Shown: positions 43,103 through 56,877, numbered from the stretch's first letter. The stretch: DNA of 64,000 nt from Vibrio sinaloensis (GCF_023195835.1 NZ_CP096199.1:2907813-2971812); one strand, 5' to 3'. Numbers and translations are program-made. The notes: generated by a model not told the origin, from the sequence alone.

Positions 43103-44464
43103 TTACTTTTGTTTGACCGGGCGTTGCCAACCGGTAATTTTGCGCTCTTTGGCGCGAGTGATGACTAACTCACCTTGTGCGACATCTTTGGTTAAGGTCG
43201 TCCCAGCGCCAATCGTGGCACCGTCCGCAATAGTCACAGGCGCGACTAACTGGCTGTCAGAACCAACAAACACGTCATCACCAATGATGGTCTTAAACTT
43301 ATTGGCACCATCGTAGTTACACGTGATGGTTCCTGCGCCGATATTGGTACGTTGACCAATTTCAGCATCACCCAGGTAGGTTAAATGGTTCGCTTTCGAT
43401 CCTTCGCCAATGCGGGCATTTTTGACTTCGACGAAGTTGCCGACGTGAGAGTCGCTACGCATCTCAGCACCAGGGCGCAGACGAGTAAATGGGCCTACGG
43501 TACACTCTTCACCGACGGTAGCCCCTTCAATCACACTGTAAGGGCGAATAATCGTATTGTCGTCGATCTCGCAATCTTTCAGCACACATCCGGTACCAAT
43601 CACGACGTTGTCGCCCAGCGATACGTTACCTTCGATAATGACGTTGGCGTCGATTTCACAGTCCATACCGCATTGCAATTCACCACGGAGATCAAAGCGA
43701 GCTGGATCGCGTAGCATCACGCCTTGCTCAAGTAGCTTTTTCGCCTGCATCGACTGGAAAGCACGCTCTAAGCGAGCGAGCTGGGCGCGGTCATTCACCC
43801 CTTCGACTTCTATCGGGTTAACAGGGTGAACCGCTTCAACAGCACGCCCTTCATCGTGCGCCGCTGCGATAACGTCAGTTAAGTAGTACTCACCCTGAGC
43901 GTTATTGTTATTTAGCCCAGATAACCAACGCTTAAGATCACCCCCAGTGGCCACCATCACCCCGGTATTAATCTCTTTAATCAGCTTCTGCTCATCTGTG
44001 GCATCTTTTTGCTCGACGATCGCAACAACCGGACCATTACGACGCACTATACGGCCGTATCCCATCGGGTTATCAAGCACCACTGTCAGTAATGCGATAC
44101 CGCCATTAGGCTGCGCATCAAGCAGGCCTTCGATCGTCTCTTCCGAGATTAACGGTACATCACCGTAAAGCACTAAGATCTTTTCGTCATCCTCAAACTG
44201 AGGCGACGCTTGATCAACTGCATGACCGGTGCCGAGCTGATCAGCTTGCAATATCCAGTTGACCGGTTCATTGGCCAACTCAGCTTGCATTTGATCACCG
44301 CCGTGACCATAGACTAAATGAATGTTTTGTGCGCCCAAGCTATTACAGCTATCAATCACATGCTTCACCATGGGCTTCCCTGCTAACGTGTGGAGCACCT
44401 TGGGTTTGTTCGAGTACATGCGAGTGCCTTTACCCGCTGCGAGAATCACCGCACTAAACTTCAT
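43103..44464 (-). CDS. glmU: Bifunctional UDP-GlcNAc synthase GlmU
   Basis: GlmU acetylates glucosamine-1-phosphate and then uridylylates it to UDP-N-acetylglucosamine, the precursor of peptidoglycan and lipopolysaccharide. The N-terminal pyrophosphorylase domain starts [20 protein letters not shown] (the LAAGKGTRM nucleotide motif) and includes [11 protein letters not shown]. From about residue 230 a left-handed beta-helix follows, with hexapeptide repeats and the acetyltransferase site ([24 protein letters not shown]). Length 453 after choosing the ATG at 44464; the frame stays open to 44512 but that part is not conserved. It follows the atp operon terminator. Confidence 0.98.
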   Translation of the reverse strand: MKFSAVILAAGKGTRMYSNKPKVLHTLAGKPMVKHVIDSCNSLGAQNIHLVYGHGGDQMQAELANEPVNWILQADQLGTGHAVDQASPQFEDDEKILVLYGDVPLISEETIEGLLDAQPNGGIALLTVVLDNPMGYGRIVRRNGPVVAIVEQKDATDEQKLIKEINTGVMVATGGDLKRWLSGLNNNNAQGEYYLTDVIAAAHDEGRAVEAVHPVNPIEVEGVNDRAQLARLERAFQSMQAKKLLEQGVMLRDPARFDLRGELQCGMDCEIDANVIIEGNVSLGDNVVIGTGCVLKDCEIDDNTIIRPYSVIEGATVGEECTVGPFTRLRPGAEMRSDSHVGNFVEVKNARIGEGSKANHLTYLGDAEIGQRTNIGAGTITCNYDGANKFKTIIGDDVFVGSDSQLVAPVTIADGATIGAGTTLTKDVAQGELVITRAKERKITGWQRPVKQK

Positions 44465-44563
44465 AATCAACCTATTGAAACGTATTTTAAAACTGAGGGG
44501 TATTCTAGACACTAATCAGGGATTAGTTAATTGATTGGCAAAAATTTCCTTTAAAAAATAAGC

Positions 44564-44589
44564 AAAAAGGCGGTCTTTCGACCGCCTTT
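44564..44589 (-). terminator. atp operon terminator
   Basis: AAAGGCGGTC/GACCGCCTTT stem with a TTTC loop and a U-run in the minus direction, 22 bases beyond the atpC stop. Confidence 0.93.
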
Positions 44590-44611
44590 ATCACTTGTCA
44601 CAACGTTGTAT

Positions 44612-45034
44612 TTAACGACGCTGTTTTGTCAGCTCGATAACTCGTAGCTGAGCAATGGCTTTAGCCAGTTCACTAGCCGCTTGAGCGAAGTCCATATCGC
44701 CGTGCTGGTTTTGAATTGCTTCTTGAGCACGACGTTTAGCTTCTTCTGCCTTAGCTGCGTCCAGTTCATCACCACGGATAGCCGTATCAGCCAGTACAGT
44801 CGCTGTACCTGGTTGAACCTCTACCATACCACCAGAAACATAAATGAATTCCTCGTGGCCGTGCTGCTTAACAAGTCGCACCATACCAGGCGTGATAGCG
44901 GTTAGCAGCGGTGTGTGACCATGGAAAATACCAAGCTCACCTTCGCTACCGGTCACCTGAAACGTCTCAACACGACCAGAGAAGATTTTCTTCTCTGCGC
45001 TTACTACGTCTAGGTGAAAGGTTATTGCTGCCAT
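44612..45034 (-). CDS. atpC: ATP synthase F1 subunit epsilon
   Basis: The epsilon subunit of the central stalk, which couples rotation and inhibits ATP hydrolysis. The 140-residue protein has the N-terminal beta-sandwich ([38 protein letters not shown]) and the C-terminal helical hairpin ([26 protein letters not shown]). It is the last gene of atpIBEFHAGDC, 18 bases after atpD. Confidence 0.97.
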   Translation of the reverse strand: MAAITFHLDVVSAEKKIFSGRVETFQVTGSEGELGIFHGHTPLLTAITPGMVRLVKQHGHEEFIYVSGGMVEVQPGTATVLADTAIRGDELDAAKAEEAKRRAQEAIQNQHGDMDFAQAASELAKAIAQLRVIELTKQRR

Positions 45035-45052
45035 ATCGCCTCCTAGTTAGCC

Positions 45053-46471
<1,419 letters not shown>

Positions 46472-46491
46472 CTATTTCGTTTAACCTAAGC

Positions 46492-47358
46492 TTAAACCGC
46501 TGCCGCACCTGAAACGATTTCAGATAGTTCTTGTGTAATCGCTGCCTGACGGGCTTTGTTGTACACAAGTTCTAAATCATCAATCAAGTTGCTGGCATTG
46601 TCTGTTGCCGCTTTCATAGCAATCATTCGAGCCGCTTGCTCACACGCAAGGTTCTCGACCACACCCTGATAAACCTGAGACTCTATGTAACGCACTAATA
46701 GTGTGTCGAGTAGAGCTTTAGGCTCTGGTTCGTAGATGTAGTCCCATGAATGCTCACGCTGCATCTCTTCACTGTTCGATTTAGGCAAAGGTAGTAATTG
46801 ATCGATCGTTGGTTCTTGCACCATAGTGTTGACAAACTTGTTGAACACTACGTACAGGCGATCCAATTCGCCTTCATCATATTTCTTCAGCATAACGCTT
46901 ACAGAACCGATGAGGTCTTCAAGGCTTGGGTTATCCCCTAGACCTGATACCTGCGCCGCCACTTTTGCACCGCTGTTGTTGAAGAAAGCCGTTGCTTTTG
47001 AACCGATCAATGCCAGTTCAACCTCAGCGCCTTTCTGTTTCCAGCTTTGCATGTCTGTGACTGCTTTTTTGAACACGTTGATGTTCAAGCCGCCACATAG
47101 GCCACGGTCTGTCGAAACGATGATATAACCAACACGCTTAGCTTCACGCTCTTCTAGGTATGGATGACGATACTCTAGACTTGCGTTAGCTACGTGACCG
47201 ATCACTTTACGTATTGTTTCAGCGTAAGGACGAGAAGCTTCCATTGCATCTTGAGAACGACGCATTTTTGAAGCTGCTACCATTTCCATCGCTTTCGTAA
47301 TCTTCTGAGTGCTTTTAACACTACCGATTTTATTACGTATCTCTTTTGCGCCGGCCAT
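46492..47358 (-). CDS. atpG: ATP synthase F1 subunit gamma
   Basis: The rotating central-stalk subunit. The 288-residue protein has the long N- and C-terminal coiled-coil helices typical of gamma: [20 protein letters not shown] and [15 protein letters not shown] at the start, and [20 protein letters not shown] plus [18 protein letters not shown] at the end. The middle has [16 protein letters not shown]. Located between atpA and atpD. Confidence 0.98.
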   Translation of the reverse strand: MAGAKEIRNKIGSVKSTQKITKAMEMVAASKMRRSQDAMEASRPYAETIRKVIGHVANASLEYRHPYLEEREAKRVGYIIVSTDRGLCGGLNINVFKKAVTDMQSWKQKGAEVELALIGSKATAFFNNSGAKVAAQVSGLGDNPSLEDLIGSVSVMLKKYDEGELDRLYVVFNKFVNTMVQEPTIDQLLPLPKSNSEEMQREHSWDYIYEPEPKALLDTLLVRYIESQVYQGVVENLACEQAARMIAMKAATDNASNLIDDLELVYNKARQAAITQELSEIVSGAAAV

Positions 47359-47400
47359 CGTTACTCTCCATTAGTTGGTGGCATTACTGCCACCGACCTA

Positions 47401-48942
47401 TTACCAAGTTTGGGTTGCTACGAAGTCGTCAGTCAGCTTCTTAAGCTGTGCTTCAACTTCATCGTTGTATGCACCCGTCTTGTCGATCTCAGCTGCAAAT
47501 TCAGCGTATTGACCGCGAGCGAACGATAGTAGAGCCGCTTCGAAATCTAGCAGTTTGCTTAGTTCAACATCTGCTAAGTAGCCGCGCTCTGCCGCAAAGA
47601 TTACTAGCGCTTGGTCAAATACAGACATTGGAGCGTACTGCTTCTGCTTCATCAGTTCTGTTACTTTTTGACCGTGGTCTAGCTGTTTCTTTGTCGCTTC
47701 ATCAAGGTCAGACGAGAACTGTGCGAAAGCCGCTAGTTCACGGTACTGAGCTAGTGCAGTACGGATACCGCCCGATAGCTTCTTGATGATTTTCGTCTGT
47801 GCAGAACCACCAACACGAGATACTGAGATACCAGGGTCAACGGCTGGGCGAACACCCGCGTTGAATAGTTCAGTCTGTAGGAAGATCTGACCGTCGGTAA
47901 TCGAGATTACGTTTGTCGGTACGAATGCTGAAACGTCACCAGCTTGAGTTTCGATGATAGGTAGTGCAGTTAGAGAACCTGTCTTACCTTTCACTTCACC
48001 GTTAGTGAACTTTTCTACGTACTCTTCGCTTACACGAGCTGCGCGCTCTAGTAGACGTGAGTGGAGGTAGAAAACGTCACCCGGGAATGCTTCACGGCCT
48101 GGTGGGCGTTTTAGTAGTAGAGAGATCTGACGGTAAGCGACCGCTTGTTTAGAGAGATCATCGTAAACAATCAGTGCATCTTCACCGCGATCGCGGAAGT
48201 ATTCACCCATCGCACAACCTGCGTATGGCGCTAGGTATTGTAGCGCTGCAGATTCAGAAGCAGATGCAACAACAACGATAGTGTTTGCTAGCGCGCCGTG
48301 CTCTTCTAGTTTGCGAACTACGTTAGCGATAGTCGATGCTTTCTGACCGATAGCTACGTAGATTGAGAAAATACCAGAGTTTTTCTGGTTGATGATTGCA
48401 TCGATCGCCATTGCTGTTTTACCAGTCTGACGGTCACCGATCACAAGCTCACGCTGACCACGACCGATTGGGATCATTGAGTCAACAGATTTGTAACCAG
48501 TTTGAACAGGTTGATCAACCGACTTACGGTCGATTACACCTGGTGCAATCACTTCTACAGGCGAAGACAGTTTCGCTTCGATTGGGCCTTTACCATCGAT
48601 AGGTTCACCTAGTGTGTTTACTACGCGACCTAGTAGCTCAGGACCAACTGGTACTTCAAGAATACGACCAGTACCTGTAACTTTCATGCCTTCCTTAAGG
48701 TCAGCATATGGGCCCATTACAACCGCACCAACCGAGTCACGCTCAAGGTTAAGTGCTAGTGCATAACGGCCACCCGGTAATTCAATCATTTCACCTTGCA
48801 TCACGTCCGCTAGGCCGTGAATGCGAATGATACCATCGCTTACCGATACGATAGTACCTTCATTGCGAGCTTCACTGACAACTTCGAAAGATTCGATACG
48901 TTGTTTGATTAGATCGCTAATTTCCGTGGAATTAAGTTGCAT
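47401..48942 (-). CDS. atpA: ATP synthase F1 subunit alpha
   Basis: The non-catalytic nucleotide-binding subunit. The 513-residue protein starts [19 protein letters not shown], the usual N-terminus that contacts delta, and has the P-loop [20 protein letters not shown] and the block [20 protein letters not shown]. The ATG at 48942 is chosen by homology; the frame extends to 48972 and would overlap atpH. Spacing to atpH is 13 bases. Confidence 0.99.
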   Translation of the reverse strand: MQLNSTEISDLIKQRIESFEVVSEARNEGTIVSVSDGIIRIHGLADVMQGEMIELPGGRYALALNLERDSVGAVVMGPYADLKEGMKVTGTGRILEVPVGPELLGRVVNTLGEPIDGKGPIEAKLSSPVEVIAPGVIDRKSVDQPVQTGYKSVDSMIPIGRGQRELVIGDRQTGKTAMAIDAIINQKNSGIFSIYVAIGQKASTIANVVRKLEEHGALANTIVVVASASESAALQYLAPYAGCAMGEYFRDRGEDALIVYDDLSKQAVAYRQISLLLKRPPGREAFPGDVFYLHSRLLERAARVSEEYVEKFTNGEVKGKTGSLTALPIIETQAGDVSAFVPTNVISITDGQIFLQTELFNAGVRPAVDPGISVSRVGGSAQTKIIKKLSGGIRTALAQYRELAAFAQFSSDLDEATKKQLDHGQKVTELMKQKQYAPMSVFDQALVIFAAERGYLADVELSKLLDFEAALLSFARGQYAEFAAEIDKTGAYNDEVEAQLKKLTDDFVATQTW

Positions 48943-48955
48943 GCTCCAATCCCCA

Positions 48956-49489
48956 TTAAGACTGCAATGCATCGCTCAGGCGGCTTAAACGGCCACGTGC
49001 TGAGTTATCGATGACTAAGTCTCCGGCTCTAATAATAACCCCACCAAGTAGGGCCTCATCTACGCTGCAATTCAGCTGGACTTTGCGTTCAAGACGCGCT
49101 TCAAGTTTGCTGCTGATGTCTGCTTTTTGCTGGTCAGAAAGTTCAGTTGCTGAAGTCACTTCAACGGTGATTTCTTTCTCGTGCTCTTGCTTAAGCAGCA
49201 AGAACTCAGCACATACATCAGGAAGGGCCTGTAATCGGCCATTCTCAGCCATCACCTTAATTAGGTTCTGACCAAACTCATCAACTTGCTCGCCACATAT
49301 CGAAACAAACAGTTCTGCCATTTTATCGGCAGACATTGAGCTGGTTAGCAGCTCATGAATTTGTTCGTTATTGGCAACTTCCGCTGCGAAAGACAACATC
49401 TGACCCCATTGGTCGAGTTGATTTCTTTCAACAGCAAAGTCAAATGCTGCTTTAGCATAGGGGCGTGCGATAGTAGTCATATCAGCCAT
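48956..49489 (-). CDS. atpH: ATP synthase F1 subunit delta
   Basis: The delta subunit links the F1 head to the peripheral stalk. The 177-residue protein has the N-terminal six-helix bundle beginning [19 protein letters not shown] and the C-terminal motif [20 protein letters not shown], the diagnostic end of delta. Located between atpF and atpA. Confidence 0.97.
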   Translation of the reverse strand: MADMTTIARPYAKAAFDFAVERNQLDQWGQMLSFAAEVANNEQIHELLTSSMSADKMAELFVSICGEQVDEFGQNLIKVMAENGRLQALPDVCAEFLLLKQEHEKEITVEVTSATELSDQQKADISSKLEARLERKVQLNCSVDEALLGGVIIRAGDLVIDNSARGRLSRLSDALQS

Positions 49490-49503
49490 GTGCGCCCCCA
49501 GAC

Positions 49504-49974
49504 TTAAAGTTTTGCAGTAATGTTGTCGAGAAGATCTTTGTGCGCTTCTTTATCGATAGAACGCTCAAGGATTTTCTCAGCACCAGCTAAAGCCAGAGTT
49601 GCAACTTGTTTGCGCAGATCATCACGCGCACGGTTGCGTTCCGCTTCAATTTCAGCTTCAGCTTGAGTAAGGATTTTCTGACGCTCAGATTGAGCTTCCT
49701 CACGGGCTTCGTCTAAAATTTGAGCTTTACGTTTGTTTGCTTGCTCGATGATCTCAGTTGCTGTGCGCTTTGCTTCTTTCATTTGAGAAGAAGCATTAGC
49801 TTGAGCCAGATTCAAGTCTTTCTCAGCTCGTTCCGCCGCTTGAAGGCCGTCAGCGATTTTCTTCTGACGTTCTTCGATAGCGTTCATGATTGGCGGCCAT
49901 ACATATTTCATGCAGAACCATACAAACATGGCGAACGAGATTGCTTGACCTAGCAGAGTTGCGTTCATATTCAC
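49504..49974 (-). CDS. atpF: ATP synthase Fo subunit b
   Basis: The peripheral stalk subunit. The 156-residue protein has one N-terminal membrane helix ([20 protein letters not shown]) with the conserved [15 protein letters not shown] junction, then an extended charged coiled coil rich in Ala, Glu, Arg and Lys for dimerisation. Located between atpE and atpH. Confidence 0.98.
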   Translation of the reverse strand: MNMNATLLGQAISFAMFVWFCMKYVWPPIMNAIEERQKKIADGLQAAERAEKDLNLAQANASSQMKEAKRTATEIIEQANKRKAQILDEAREEAQSERQKILTQAEAEIEAERNRARDDLRKQVATLALAGAEKILERSIDKEAHKDLLDNITAKL

Positions 49975-50046
49975 AACAGCTACCCCTCTTTATTGGACTT
50001 AGTGTTAATCAATGACAAACCGGTGTTTGTCTATGAAAAGCAAAGA

Positions 50047-50328
<282 letters not shown>

Positions 50329-50347
50329 CTAATAAGAGTTTAAAAAA

Positions 50348-51163
<816 letters not shown>

Positions 51164-51168
51164 TCATC

Positions 51169-51558
51169 CTATTTTTTGTTGTTAATGAATAGCGCTGGCG
51201 CAAAGATGTTAATCCCAAGTACCAGCAAATAGGTTAGTTTCAGGGGAACGAGTTCCACCTGCATATACATGTAAGCAACAGAAAAGAGTGCCACTGTGAT
51301 GAGGATCTTAAGCGCTTCTCCCGTGTAGAACAGCGCCGCTACCATTTTGGCAGCTCGAGCTCCTACAAAGAGAAAAGCACACAAGGCAAATACAGCATTA
51401 GCAATAACAAAAATGCTACCACCAATTAGCGCTGAAACTCCCCATTCAGTATTTACAGCAATCGCCAATCCTGCTGCCACTAACGTAACCACGCTAATTT
51501 CGATCAACAACAAGCGCTTAGCAAGCTCTCGTCCTGGTCTAGCTAACGCAGCTACCAT
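51169..51558 (-). CDS. atpI: ATP synthase accessory protein AtpI
   Basis: A 129-residue membrane protein with four helices (for example LLLIEISVVTLVAAGLAIAV and LTYLLVLGINIFAPALFI) and the family block WGVSALIGGSIFVIANAVFA. AtpI assists c-ring assembly and possibly magnesium supply and is dispensable in E. coli. It is the first gene of the atp operon, 9 bases before atpB. Confidence 0.95.
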   Translation of the reverse strand: MVAALARPGRELAKRLLLIEISVVTLVAAGLAIAVNTEWGVSALIGGSIFVIANAVFALCAFLFVGARAAKMVAALFYTGEALKILITVALFSVAYMYMQVELVPLKLTYLLVLGINIFAPALFINNKK

Positions 51559-51619
51559 GTATTCGTACCTCGAGTAAAATCCACAGCTTTACTACCTCTG
51601 GGCTGGGAAATTGGCAAAA

Positions 51620-51647
51620 ATTATACGGTCAGAGTGCCTTAATGCAA
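51620..51647 (-). promoter_or_regulatory. Candidate promoter of the atp operon
   Basis: TTGCAT, a 16-base spacer, then TATAAT on the minus strand, about 60 bases before the atpI start. It is the only good sigma-70-like match in the gap after parB. A further element, TTGACTGAGATCAA at 51722-51735, resembles an FNR site with one mismatch. Confidence 0.75.
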
Positions 51648-51744
51648 TTAAAAGCCTGCAAAAAGTTACAATTTTGTTTACAAACCGACAACTTTCGCAC
51701 AAAAATTGTTTTTTTACATAATTGACTGAGATCAATTATCTCAT

Positions 51745-52626
51745 TTAGCTCTCAAGCTTTGCAATTAGTTGCTCTAATTTGTGAGGCTCATCAAGACTAA
51801 TCGTCACCTTCGATTTTCCGTTAGGGCTACGCACAATAGCAACTTTACCCCCTAACATAACACCTAATTTTTGTGACAATTCTTGTGTCTCGGTATCTTG
51901 AGGCCCGTTTTTTTCGTCAACGGCAGGCTGTAAGCATTTTCTCACCAGCAGCTCGGTCTGACGCACGGTCAGTTGCTTCTTCGCCACTTGCTGCGCCACC
52001 TCAATTTGCTGCTCACCTTCTAGCGCAAGCAGCGCTCGGGCATGGCCCATGTCCAGCTGGTTGGTAGACACCAAACCTTTCACCTCATCCTCGAGTTGAT
52101 TGAGGCGTAATAGGTTACTCACCGCAGCGCGAGACTTGCCGATCACATCCGCGACCTGTTGATGAGTTAAGCTGAATTCTTCTTGCAGACGCTCTAGCGC
52201 GACCGCTTCTTCGATCGCATTAAGATCTTCTCGCTGAATATTTTCGATCAATGCCATAGCGATCGCGGCGCGATCCTCAACGTTTTTGATCACGCACGGC
52301 ACTTGTTTCAACCCTGCCTTGCGCGCCGCACGCCAGCGACGTTCACCGGCGATGATCTCAAACTTGTCGTGTTCAACCTGACGAACCACTATCGGTTGAA
52401 TGATGCCTTGGGACTCGATCGAGGAAGCGAGCTCTTCCAATGCCTCTGCAGACATATCTTTACGTGGCTGATACACCCCAGGCTTGAGACTGTTGATGTT
52501 TAAGTCGGTTAACTCGCCTTCCGAGGAGAGTTGCTGGCTCTGGAGCGCATTGTGCTGTTTTTCACGTGCGAGCGAACTAGTCGAAAGCAGAGCATCAAGC
52601 CCTTTCCCTAAACCACGTTTAGACAT
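51745..52626 (-). CDS. parB: Chromosome-partitioning protein ParB
   Basis: ParB binds parS, spreads as a CTP-dependent sliding clamp, and loads SMC while guiding origins with ParA. The 293-residue protein opens MSKRGLGKGLDALLS, the ParA-interacting N-terminus. It then has the CTP/parS-arch region (QPRKDMSAEALEELASSI, GERRWRAARKAGL with the GERRWRA nucleotide motif) and the helix-turn-helix SLTHQQVADVIGKSRAAVSN. The C-terminal dimerisation domain ends at LIAKLES. It is 24 bases after parA. Three parS sites lie 27-34 kb to the left. Confidence 0.98.
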   Translation of the reverse strand: MSKRGLGKGLDALLSTSSLAREKQHNALQSQQLSSEGELTDLNINSLKPGVYQPRKDMSAEALEELASSIESQGIIQPIVVRQVEHDKFEIIAGERRWRAARKAGLKQVPCVIKNVEDRAAIAMALIENIQREDLNAIEEAVALERLQEEFSLTHQQVADVIGKSRAAVSNLLRLNQLEDEVKGLVSTNQLDMGHARALLALEGEQQIEVAQQVAKKQLTVRQTELLVRKCLQPAVDEKNGPQDTETQELSQKLGVMLGGKVAIVRSPNGKSKVTISLDEPHKLEQLIAKLES

Positions 52627-52650
52627 GAGACGGAATTCCTTTGGTTATCG

Positions 52651-53424
52651 TTATGCAGGGACTTCTTCGCGGCGAAGCATTTCACCCGCCAGTGCAAGGT
52701 AGGCTTTTGCGCCCGCTGAATACTTGTCGTAATACATTGCTGGCTTACCATGGCTTGGGGCTTCAGCTAATCGAACATTACGTGGAATAACGGTGCGATA
52801 CACCTTGTTGCCAAAGTGCTTTTTCAATTGATCAGAGACTTCGTTTGACAGTCTGTTGCGAGGGTCATACATGGTGCGTAGCAACCCTTCGATTTTCAGA
52901 TTTTCGTTAACAACAGCAGCAAGCTTACTGATCGTATCCATCAACGCGGTTAAACCTTCAAGTGCAAAGTACTCGCACTGCATTGGAACCAAAACCGAAT
53001 CGGCTGCGGCCATGGCGTTGATTGTAAGGAGGTTTAGAGAAGGAGGACAATCGATAAAGATGAAATCATAGTTATCACGAACTGAGGCTAGTGCATGCTT
53101 GAGGCGTACTTCACGGGCAAACACTTCCATCAACTTGATTTCCGCTGCGGTGACATCACCGTTAGCAGCAATCAAGTCATAATTACCCGATGTCTTTCGG
53201 CACACCACATCTTCAAAAGCGACATCTTCGACCAAGAGTTCGTAGGCCGTGGCGTCGACTTGATACTTATCGACACCACTCGCCATTGTGGCATTTCCTT
53301 GTGGGTCAAGGTCAATCACCAAAACCTTACGTTTAGTCGCAGCCATAGAGGCAGCCAAGTTGATACAAGTTGTTGTTTTACCAACCCCGCCTTTCTGGTT
53401 GGCGATTGCTACGATTTTTCCCAC
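52651..53424 (-). CDS. parA: Chromosome-partitioning ATPase ParA
   Basis: A 257-residue deviant-Walker ParA/Soj ATPase that binds DNA non-specifically as an ATP dimer and moves ParB-parS complexes. The deviant P-loop reads ANQKGGVGKTTTCINLAAS, the Walker A' region VLVIDLDPQGNATMASG, and Walker B FIFIDCPPSLNLLTINAM. It has no N-terminal DNA-binding domain, as expected for chromosomal rather than plasmid type Ia ParA. Directly downstream of rsmG. Confidence 0.98.
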   Translation of the reverse strand: MGKIVAIANQKGGVGKTTTCINLAASMAATKRKVLVIDLDPQGNATMASGVDKYQVDATAYELLVEDVAFEDVVCRKTSGNYDLIAANGDVTAAEIKLMEVFAREVRLKHALASVRDNYDFIFIDCPPSLNLLTINAMAAADSVLVPMQCEYFALEGLTALMDTISKLAAVVNENLKIEGLLRTMYDPRNRLSNEVSDQLKKHFGNKVYRTVIPRNVRLAEAPSHGKPAMYYDKYSAGAKAYLALAGEMLRREEVPA

Positions 53425-53438
53425 AATGAACCTCGCTT

Positions 53439-54071
53439 TTATTCCTTGCGCGATAAGATTACTAGATGACGCTCACCTTCCAATTGAGGAACATTCAAAG
53501 CTTTGATGTCGGTCACACTACACCATTGCGGCAATTGCTCAATCTCACTCTGTGGTAATTGTCCCTTTAACGCCAAAAAACACCCACTAGAGGGCTTAGG
53601 CAGATGGTGACACCACTCGACCATATCGGTCATGGAAGCAAAGGCGCGACTTAGTACACCATCAAACTTGTCTTCAGGTTGATATTCTTCGACTCGGCTT
53701 TGGACTGGCGTCACATTTTCAATTTTAAGCTCATGCAGTACTTGCTTGATAAAGCGAATGCGCTTACCCAGGCTATCGAGCAAAACAAACTGTTTGTCAG
53801 GATTCATGATGGATAACGGAATACCCGGCAGTCCAGGCCCCGTGCCGACATCAATAAAGCGCTCACCATCTAAGTGAGTGCTCACTATAATGCTATCCAT
53901 GATGTGTTTGACCAGCATATCTTGCGGATCGCGCACTGAAGTCAGATTGTATGCCTTGTTCCATTTGTCCAACATGGCGACGTAGCCGACTAATTGGTCG
54001 CGTTGCTGCTCTGAAACGGTGAGTTCGGTTTGAGCGATAAGGGTATCGAGTTGACTGCGTAGCTCAGACAT
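53439..54071 (-). CDS. rsmG: 16S rRNA (guanine527-N7)-methyltransferase RsmG
   Basis: RsmG (GidB) methylates G527 in the 530 loop of 16S rRNA. The 210-residue protein has the SAM motif [18 protein letters not shown], the preceding [20 protein letters not shown] block and [15 protein letters not shown]. Its ATG abuts the mnmG stop (1-base overlap at 54071). Classic mnmG-rsmG-parA-parB order. Confidence 0.98.
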   Translation of the reverse strand: MSELRSQLDTLIAQTELTVSEQQRDQLVGYVAMLDKWNKAYNLTSVRDPQDMLVKHIMDSIIVSTHLDGERFIDVGTGPGLPGIPLSIMNPDKQFVLLDSLGKRIRFIKQVLHELKIENVTPVQSRVEEYQPEDKFDGVLSRAFASMTDMVEWCHHLPKPSSGCFLALKGQLPQSEIEQLPQWCSVTDIKALNVPQLEGERHLVILSRKE

Positions 54072-55966
54072 TAGGCTTCCTCACCCTTTTTCAGTAGGCC
54101 ATGTTTCTTCAAGTGCACCAATAAAATCGAAATGGCGGCAGGCGTGATACCTGAAATACGCGAAGCGATACCAAGGCTCTCTGGCTTGGCTTCGTTTAAT
54201 TTGGCCACAACTTCATTGGATAGACCTTTCACTTGGCTATAGTCCAAATCTGCTGGTAGCTTAGTGTGCTCGTGACGTAGTGATTTTTCGATCTCATCTT
54301 GCTGACGCTTGATGTAGCCTTCGTACTTGACCTGGATCTCAACCTGCTCAGCCGCTTGTTGATCATCCAACGCCGGCGCAAACGTCTCTAGCTCGGTTAA
54401 CTGTGCGTAACTGATCTCAGGACGACGCAACAGATCTTCGCCGCTGGCTTCACGTGCCATTGGCGTTTTGAGCAATTGGTTCAGTGCTTCAACGCCACTA
54501 GATTTAGGATTCATCCAAATCTCTTTCAGGCGCTGACGCTCTTTCTCCATGTTGTCGATTTTCTCATTGAAGCGTGCCCAACGCGCATCATCAACCAAAC
54601 CAAGCTCTCGAGCTTGCTCCGTTAAACGTAGATCCGCGTTATCTTCGCGCAGCAACAAACGGTATTCCGCGCGTGAGGTAAACATACGATACGGCTCTTT
54701 AGTGCCCATGGTTGATAGATCATCGATCAATACCCCCATGTAAGCTTGGTCACGTCGTGGACTCCAGCCAGGTTTGTCTTGACTGTAGAGACTGGCATTC
54801 AAGCCGGCCATCAAACCTTGTGCCGCGGCTTCTTCATAGCCTGTGGTACCGTTGATTTGCCCAGCAAAGAACAAACCACTAATGAATTTGGTCTCGTAAG
54901 TCTGTTTCAAATCTCGCGGATCAAAGAAATCGTACTCAATCGCGTAACCAGGACGCACAATATGCGCGTTCTCAAACCCTTTCATGGAACGAACAATGCT
55001 AACCTGCACGTCAAATGGCAAGCTGGTGGAAATACCATTAGGGTACAGCTCATGAGTGGTTAAGCCTTCAGGCTCAATAAAGATCTGGTGGCTGTTCTTG
55101 TCAGCAAAACGCATCACCTTGTCTTCAATGGACGGACAATAGCGCGGGCCAATACCTTCAATCACTCCCGCGTACATTGGGCTACGATCCAAGTTATTGC
55201 GAATCACATCGTGCGTCTGCTCATTGGTGTGAGTGATAAAACATGGGATCTGGCGAGGATGCTGCTCACGCTTACCCATAAACGAAAATACCGGAGCAGG
55301 ATCGTCACCGTGTTGCACTTCAAGCTGACTAAAATCAACAGTGCGAGCATCGATACGCGGTGGGGTGCCGGTTTTGAGGCGATCCACTCTAAACGGTAAT
55401 TCACGCAGACGATCAGCCAACGCGATCGATGGAGGATCGCCCGCTCGGCCGCCCGACGAACTTTCCATACCGATATGGATCTTACCACCTAGAAACGTCC
55501 CCACCGTAAGCACGACCGCTTTGGCATGAAAACGTAAGCCCATTTGAGTGACAACACCGACAGCGCGCTCGTTTTCAACGATCAAATCGTCGACCGATTG
55601 TTGGAATAAAGTAAGGTTAGGCGTGTTTTCTAACGCGTGGCGAACATAGGCTTTGTACAGTGCACGATCCGCTTGCGCTCGCGTTGCTCGAACTGCAGGG
55701 CCTTTTGATGCATTAAGCGTACGAAATTGAATACCGGCATGGTCGATCGCCTGTGCCATCAAACCGCCCATAGCATCCACTTCTTTGACGAGATGTCCCT
55801 TACCGATACCGCCGATAGCAGGGTTACAAGACATTTGACCCAAAGTATCAATATTGTGAGTCAGTAAAAGTGTTTTTTGCCCAGTACGAGCTGATGCGAG
55901 TGCGGCTTCCGTTCCTGCGTGTCCGCCACCGACAACAATGACGTCAAAGTTTTCGTGATAAAGCAT
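54071..55966 (-). CDS. mnmG: tRNA uridine-34 carboxymethylaminomethyl modification enzyme MnmG
   Basis: MnmG (GidA), with MnmE, installs the cmnm5/mnm5 group on U34 of certain tRNAs using FAD, NADH and a folate. The 631-residue protein has the FAD motif [20 protein letters not shown], the block [30 protein letters not shown] and [20 protein letters not shown]. The C-terminal helical MnmE-binding domain is present. It starts next to oriC and its transcription runs away from the origin. Confidence 0.99.
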   Translation of the reverse strand: MLYHENFDVIVVGGGHAGTEAALASARTGQKTLLLTHNIDTLGQMSCNPAIGGIGKGHLVKEVDAMGGLMAQAIDHAGIQFRTLNASKGPAVRATRAQADRALYKAYVRHALENTPNLTLFQQSVDDLIVENERAVGVVTQMGLRFHAKAVVLTVGTFLGGKIHIGMESSSGGRAGDPPSIALADRLRELPFRVDRLKTGTPPRIDARTVDFSQLEVQHGDDPAPVFSFMGKREQHPRQIPCFITHTNEQTHDVIRNNLDRSPMYAGVIEGIGPRYCPSIEDKVMRFADKNSHQIFIEPEGLTTHELYPNGISTSLPFDVQVSIVRSMKGFENAHIVRPGYAIEYDFFDPRDLKQTYETKFISGLFFAGQINGTTGYEEAAAQGLMAGLNASLYSQDKPGWSPRRDQAYMGVLIDDLSTMGTKEPYRMFTSRAEYRLLLREDNADLRLTEQARELGLVDDARWARFNEKIDNMEKERQRLKEIWMNPKSSGVEALNQLLKTPMAREASGEDLLRRPEISYAQLTELETFAPALDDQQAAEQVEIQVKYEGYIKRQQDEIEKSLRHEHTKLPADLDYSQVKGLSNEVVAKLNEAKPESLGIASRISGITPAAISILLVHLKKHGLLKKGEEA

Positions 55967-56079
55967 GAACCGACCTCAGGTATTCAAAACAGAGTTGGAT
56001 TGAGAAAAAGAGCGTTATTCTACCCTCTTTCCCTGATAGAGAAAATGCTTTTGACGCTTTTCATTTAAAGCTCTGACTC

Positions 56080-56400
56080 GCTTATATATATAAGATCTAT
56101 ATATATGATCTTTTATTGGATCTACTATTAAGGAACGCTTCTTCTGTGGATAACTAGAAAATGATCAACAAGATCATGGTTCTTGTTTGGATCATATCAT
56201 GTGATCTTACCTTGATCATGACAAGGATTAACTGGGATCAAAACTGCTAGTTATTCACAAGGGATCAAAGTTCCTTGAGTTGTTATATGGATAACTATAG
56301 GTTGATCACCGGATAAATGCTGCTTTATCCACAGTTCATTTGGTTAAAAAAGCAACGGTTGAACAGAGAAGAGTGTGCTGAAGTTATTCACATGAGGCAA
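56080..56400. other. Chromosomal replication origin oriC (chromosome I)
   Basis: Lies in the 476-base gene-free stretch 55967-56442 between mnmG and mioC. DnaA-box-like 9-mers: TTATCCACA at 56145-56153 (minus) and 56325-56333 (plus); TTATTCACA at 56251-56259 and 56384-56392 (plus); TTATCCATA at 56286-56294 (minus). The left part (about 56080-56130) is a run of TA and AT steps, the probable unwinding element. Eleven GATC sites fall between 56094 and 56307, the density expected for Dam/SeqA control. The remaining bases 55967-56079 hold the mnmG promoter region. Confidence 0.95.
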
Positions 56401-56408
56401 GAAATTGG

Positions 56409-56436
56409 AAAAGTGGCCAGTTCACTGACCACTTTT
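56409..56436 (-). terminator. mioC terminator
   Basis: AAAAGTGG/CCACTTTT stem extended by CAG/CTG pairing inside; it lies directly beyond the mioC stop and would stop mioC transcription before it enters oriC. Confidence 0.75.
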
Positions 56437-56442
56437 GGGGGA

Positions 56443-56877
56443 TTAAAATTGTTCGATGTGCTCGAGTAGCCACTCTTCTGCGGCGTCTTCTGGGACATCA
56501 TGACGCAGTACATCGATGGTCAAACACTCGGTAATCGGTGTGCCGCCAATGTCTTCTAATAGCGAATACGCGTGTTGGCCAGCGGCACAGAATGTATCGT
56601 AGCTCGAATCTCCAATCGCAATCACCGCAAAACGCACGTCACTCATGCGTGGAGGGGTAGTTTGTAACTGGGTGATAAAGGGTTGAATGTTATCGGGATA
56701 CTCACCTGCGCCATGGGTCGAGGTGATGATCAGCCAAGTCCCGCTATTGCCGATTTCCGCAAGATCGGGTTGGTTGTGGATTTGAGTTTCAAAGCCTTTT
56801 TCTACCAGAAGATCACTCAAGTGGTCGCCCACGTATTCCGCGCCGCCGAGTGTACTGCCAGTAATAATGTGGATCAT
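56443..56877 (-). CDS. mioC: Flavodoxin-like protein MioC
   Basis: A 144-residue short-chain FMN flavodoxin. The FMN phosphate loop reads [14 protein letters not shown], followed by [17 protein letters not shown] and [18 protein letters not shown]. MioC has been linked to biotin synthase electron transfer in E. coli. Its transcription is directed toward oriC, as in E. coli. It is 54 bases after mnmE. Confidence 0.96.
   Translation of the reverse strand: MIHIITGSTLGGAEYVGDHLSDLLVEKGFETQIHNQPDLAEIGNSGTWLIITSTHGAGEYPDNIQPFITQLQTTPPRMSDVRFAVIAIGDSSYDTFCAAGQHAYSLLEDIGGTPITECLTIDVLRHDVPEDAAEEWLLEHIEQF

Noticed and set aside
52551..52571. CACGTG-containing half-parS in parB
   Set aside because: Only the left half (TTTCACGTG) matches; the right arm is GCGAGC rather than AAACA, too far from the consensus.
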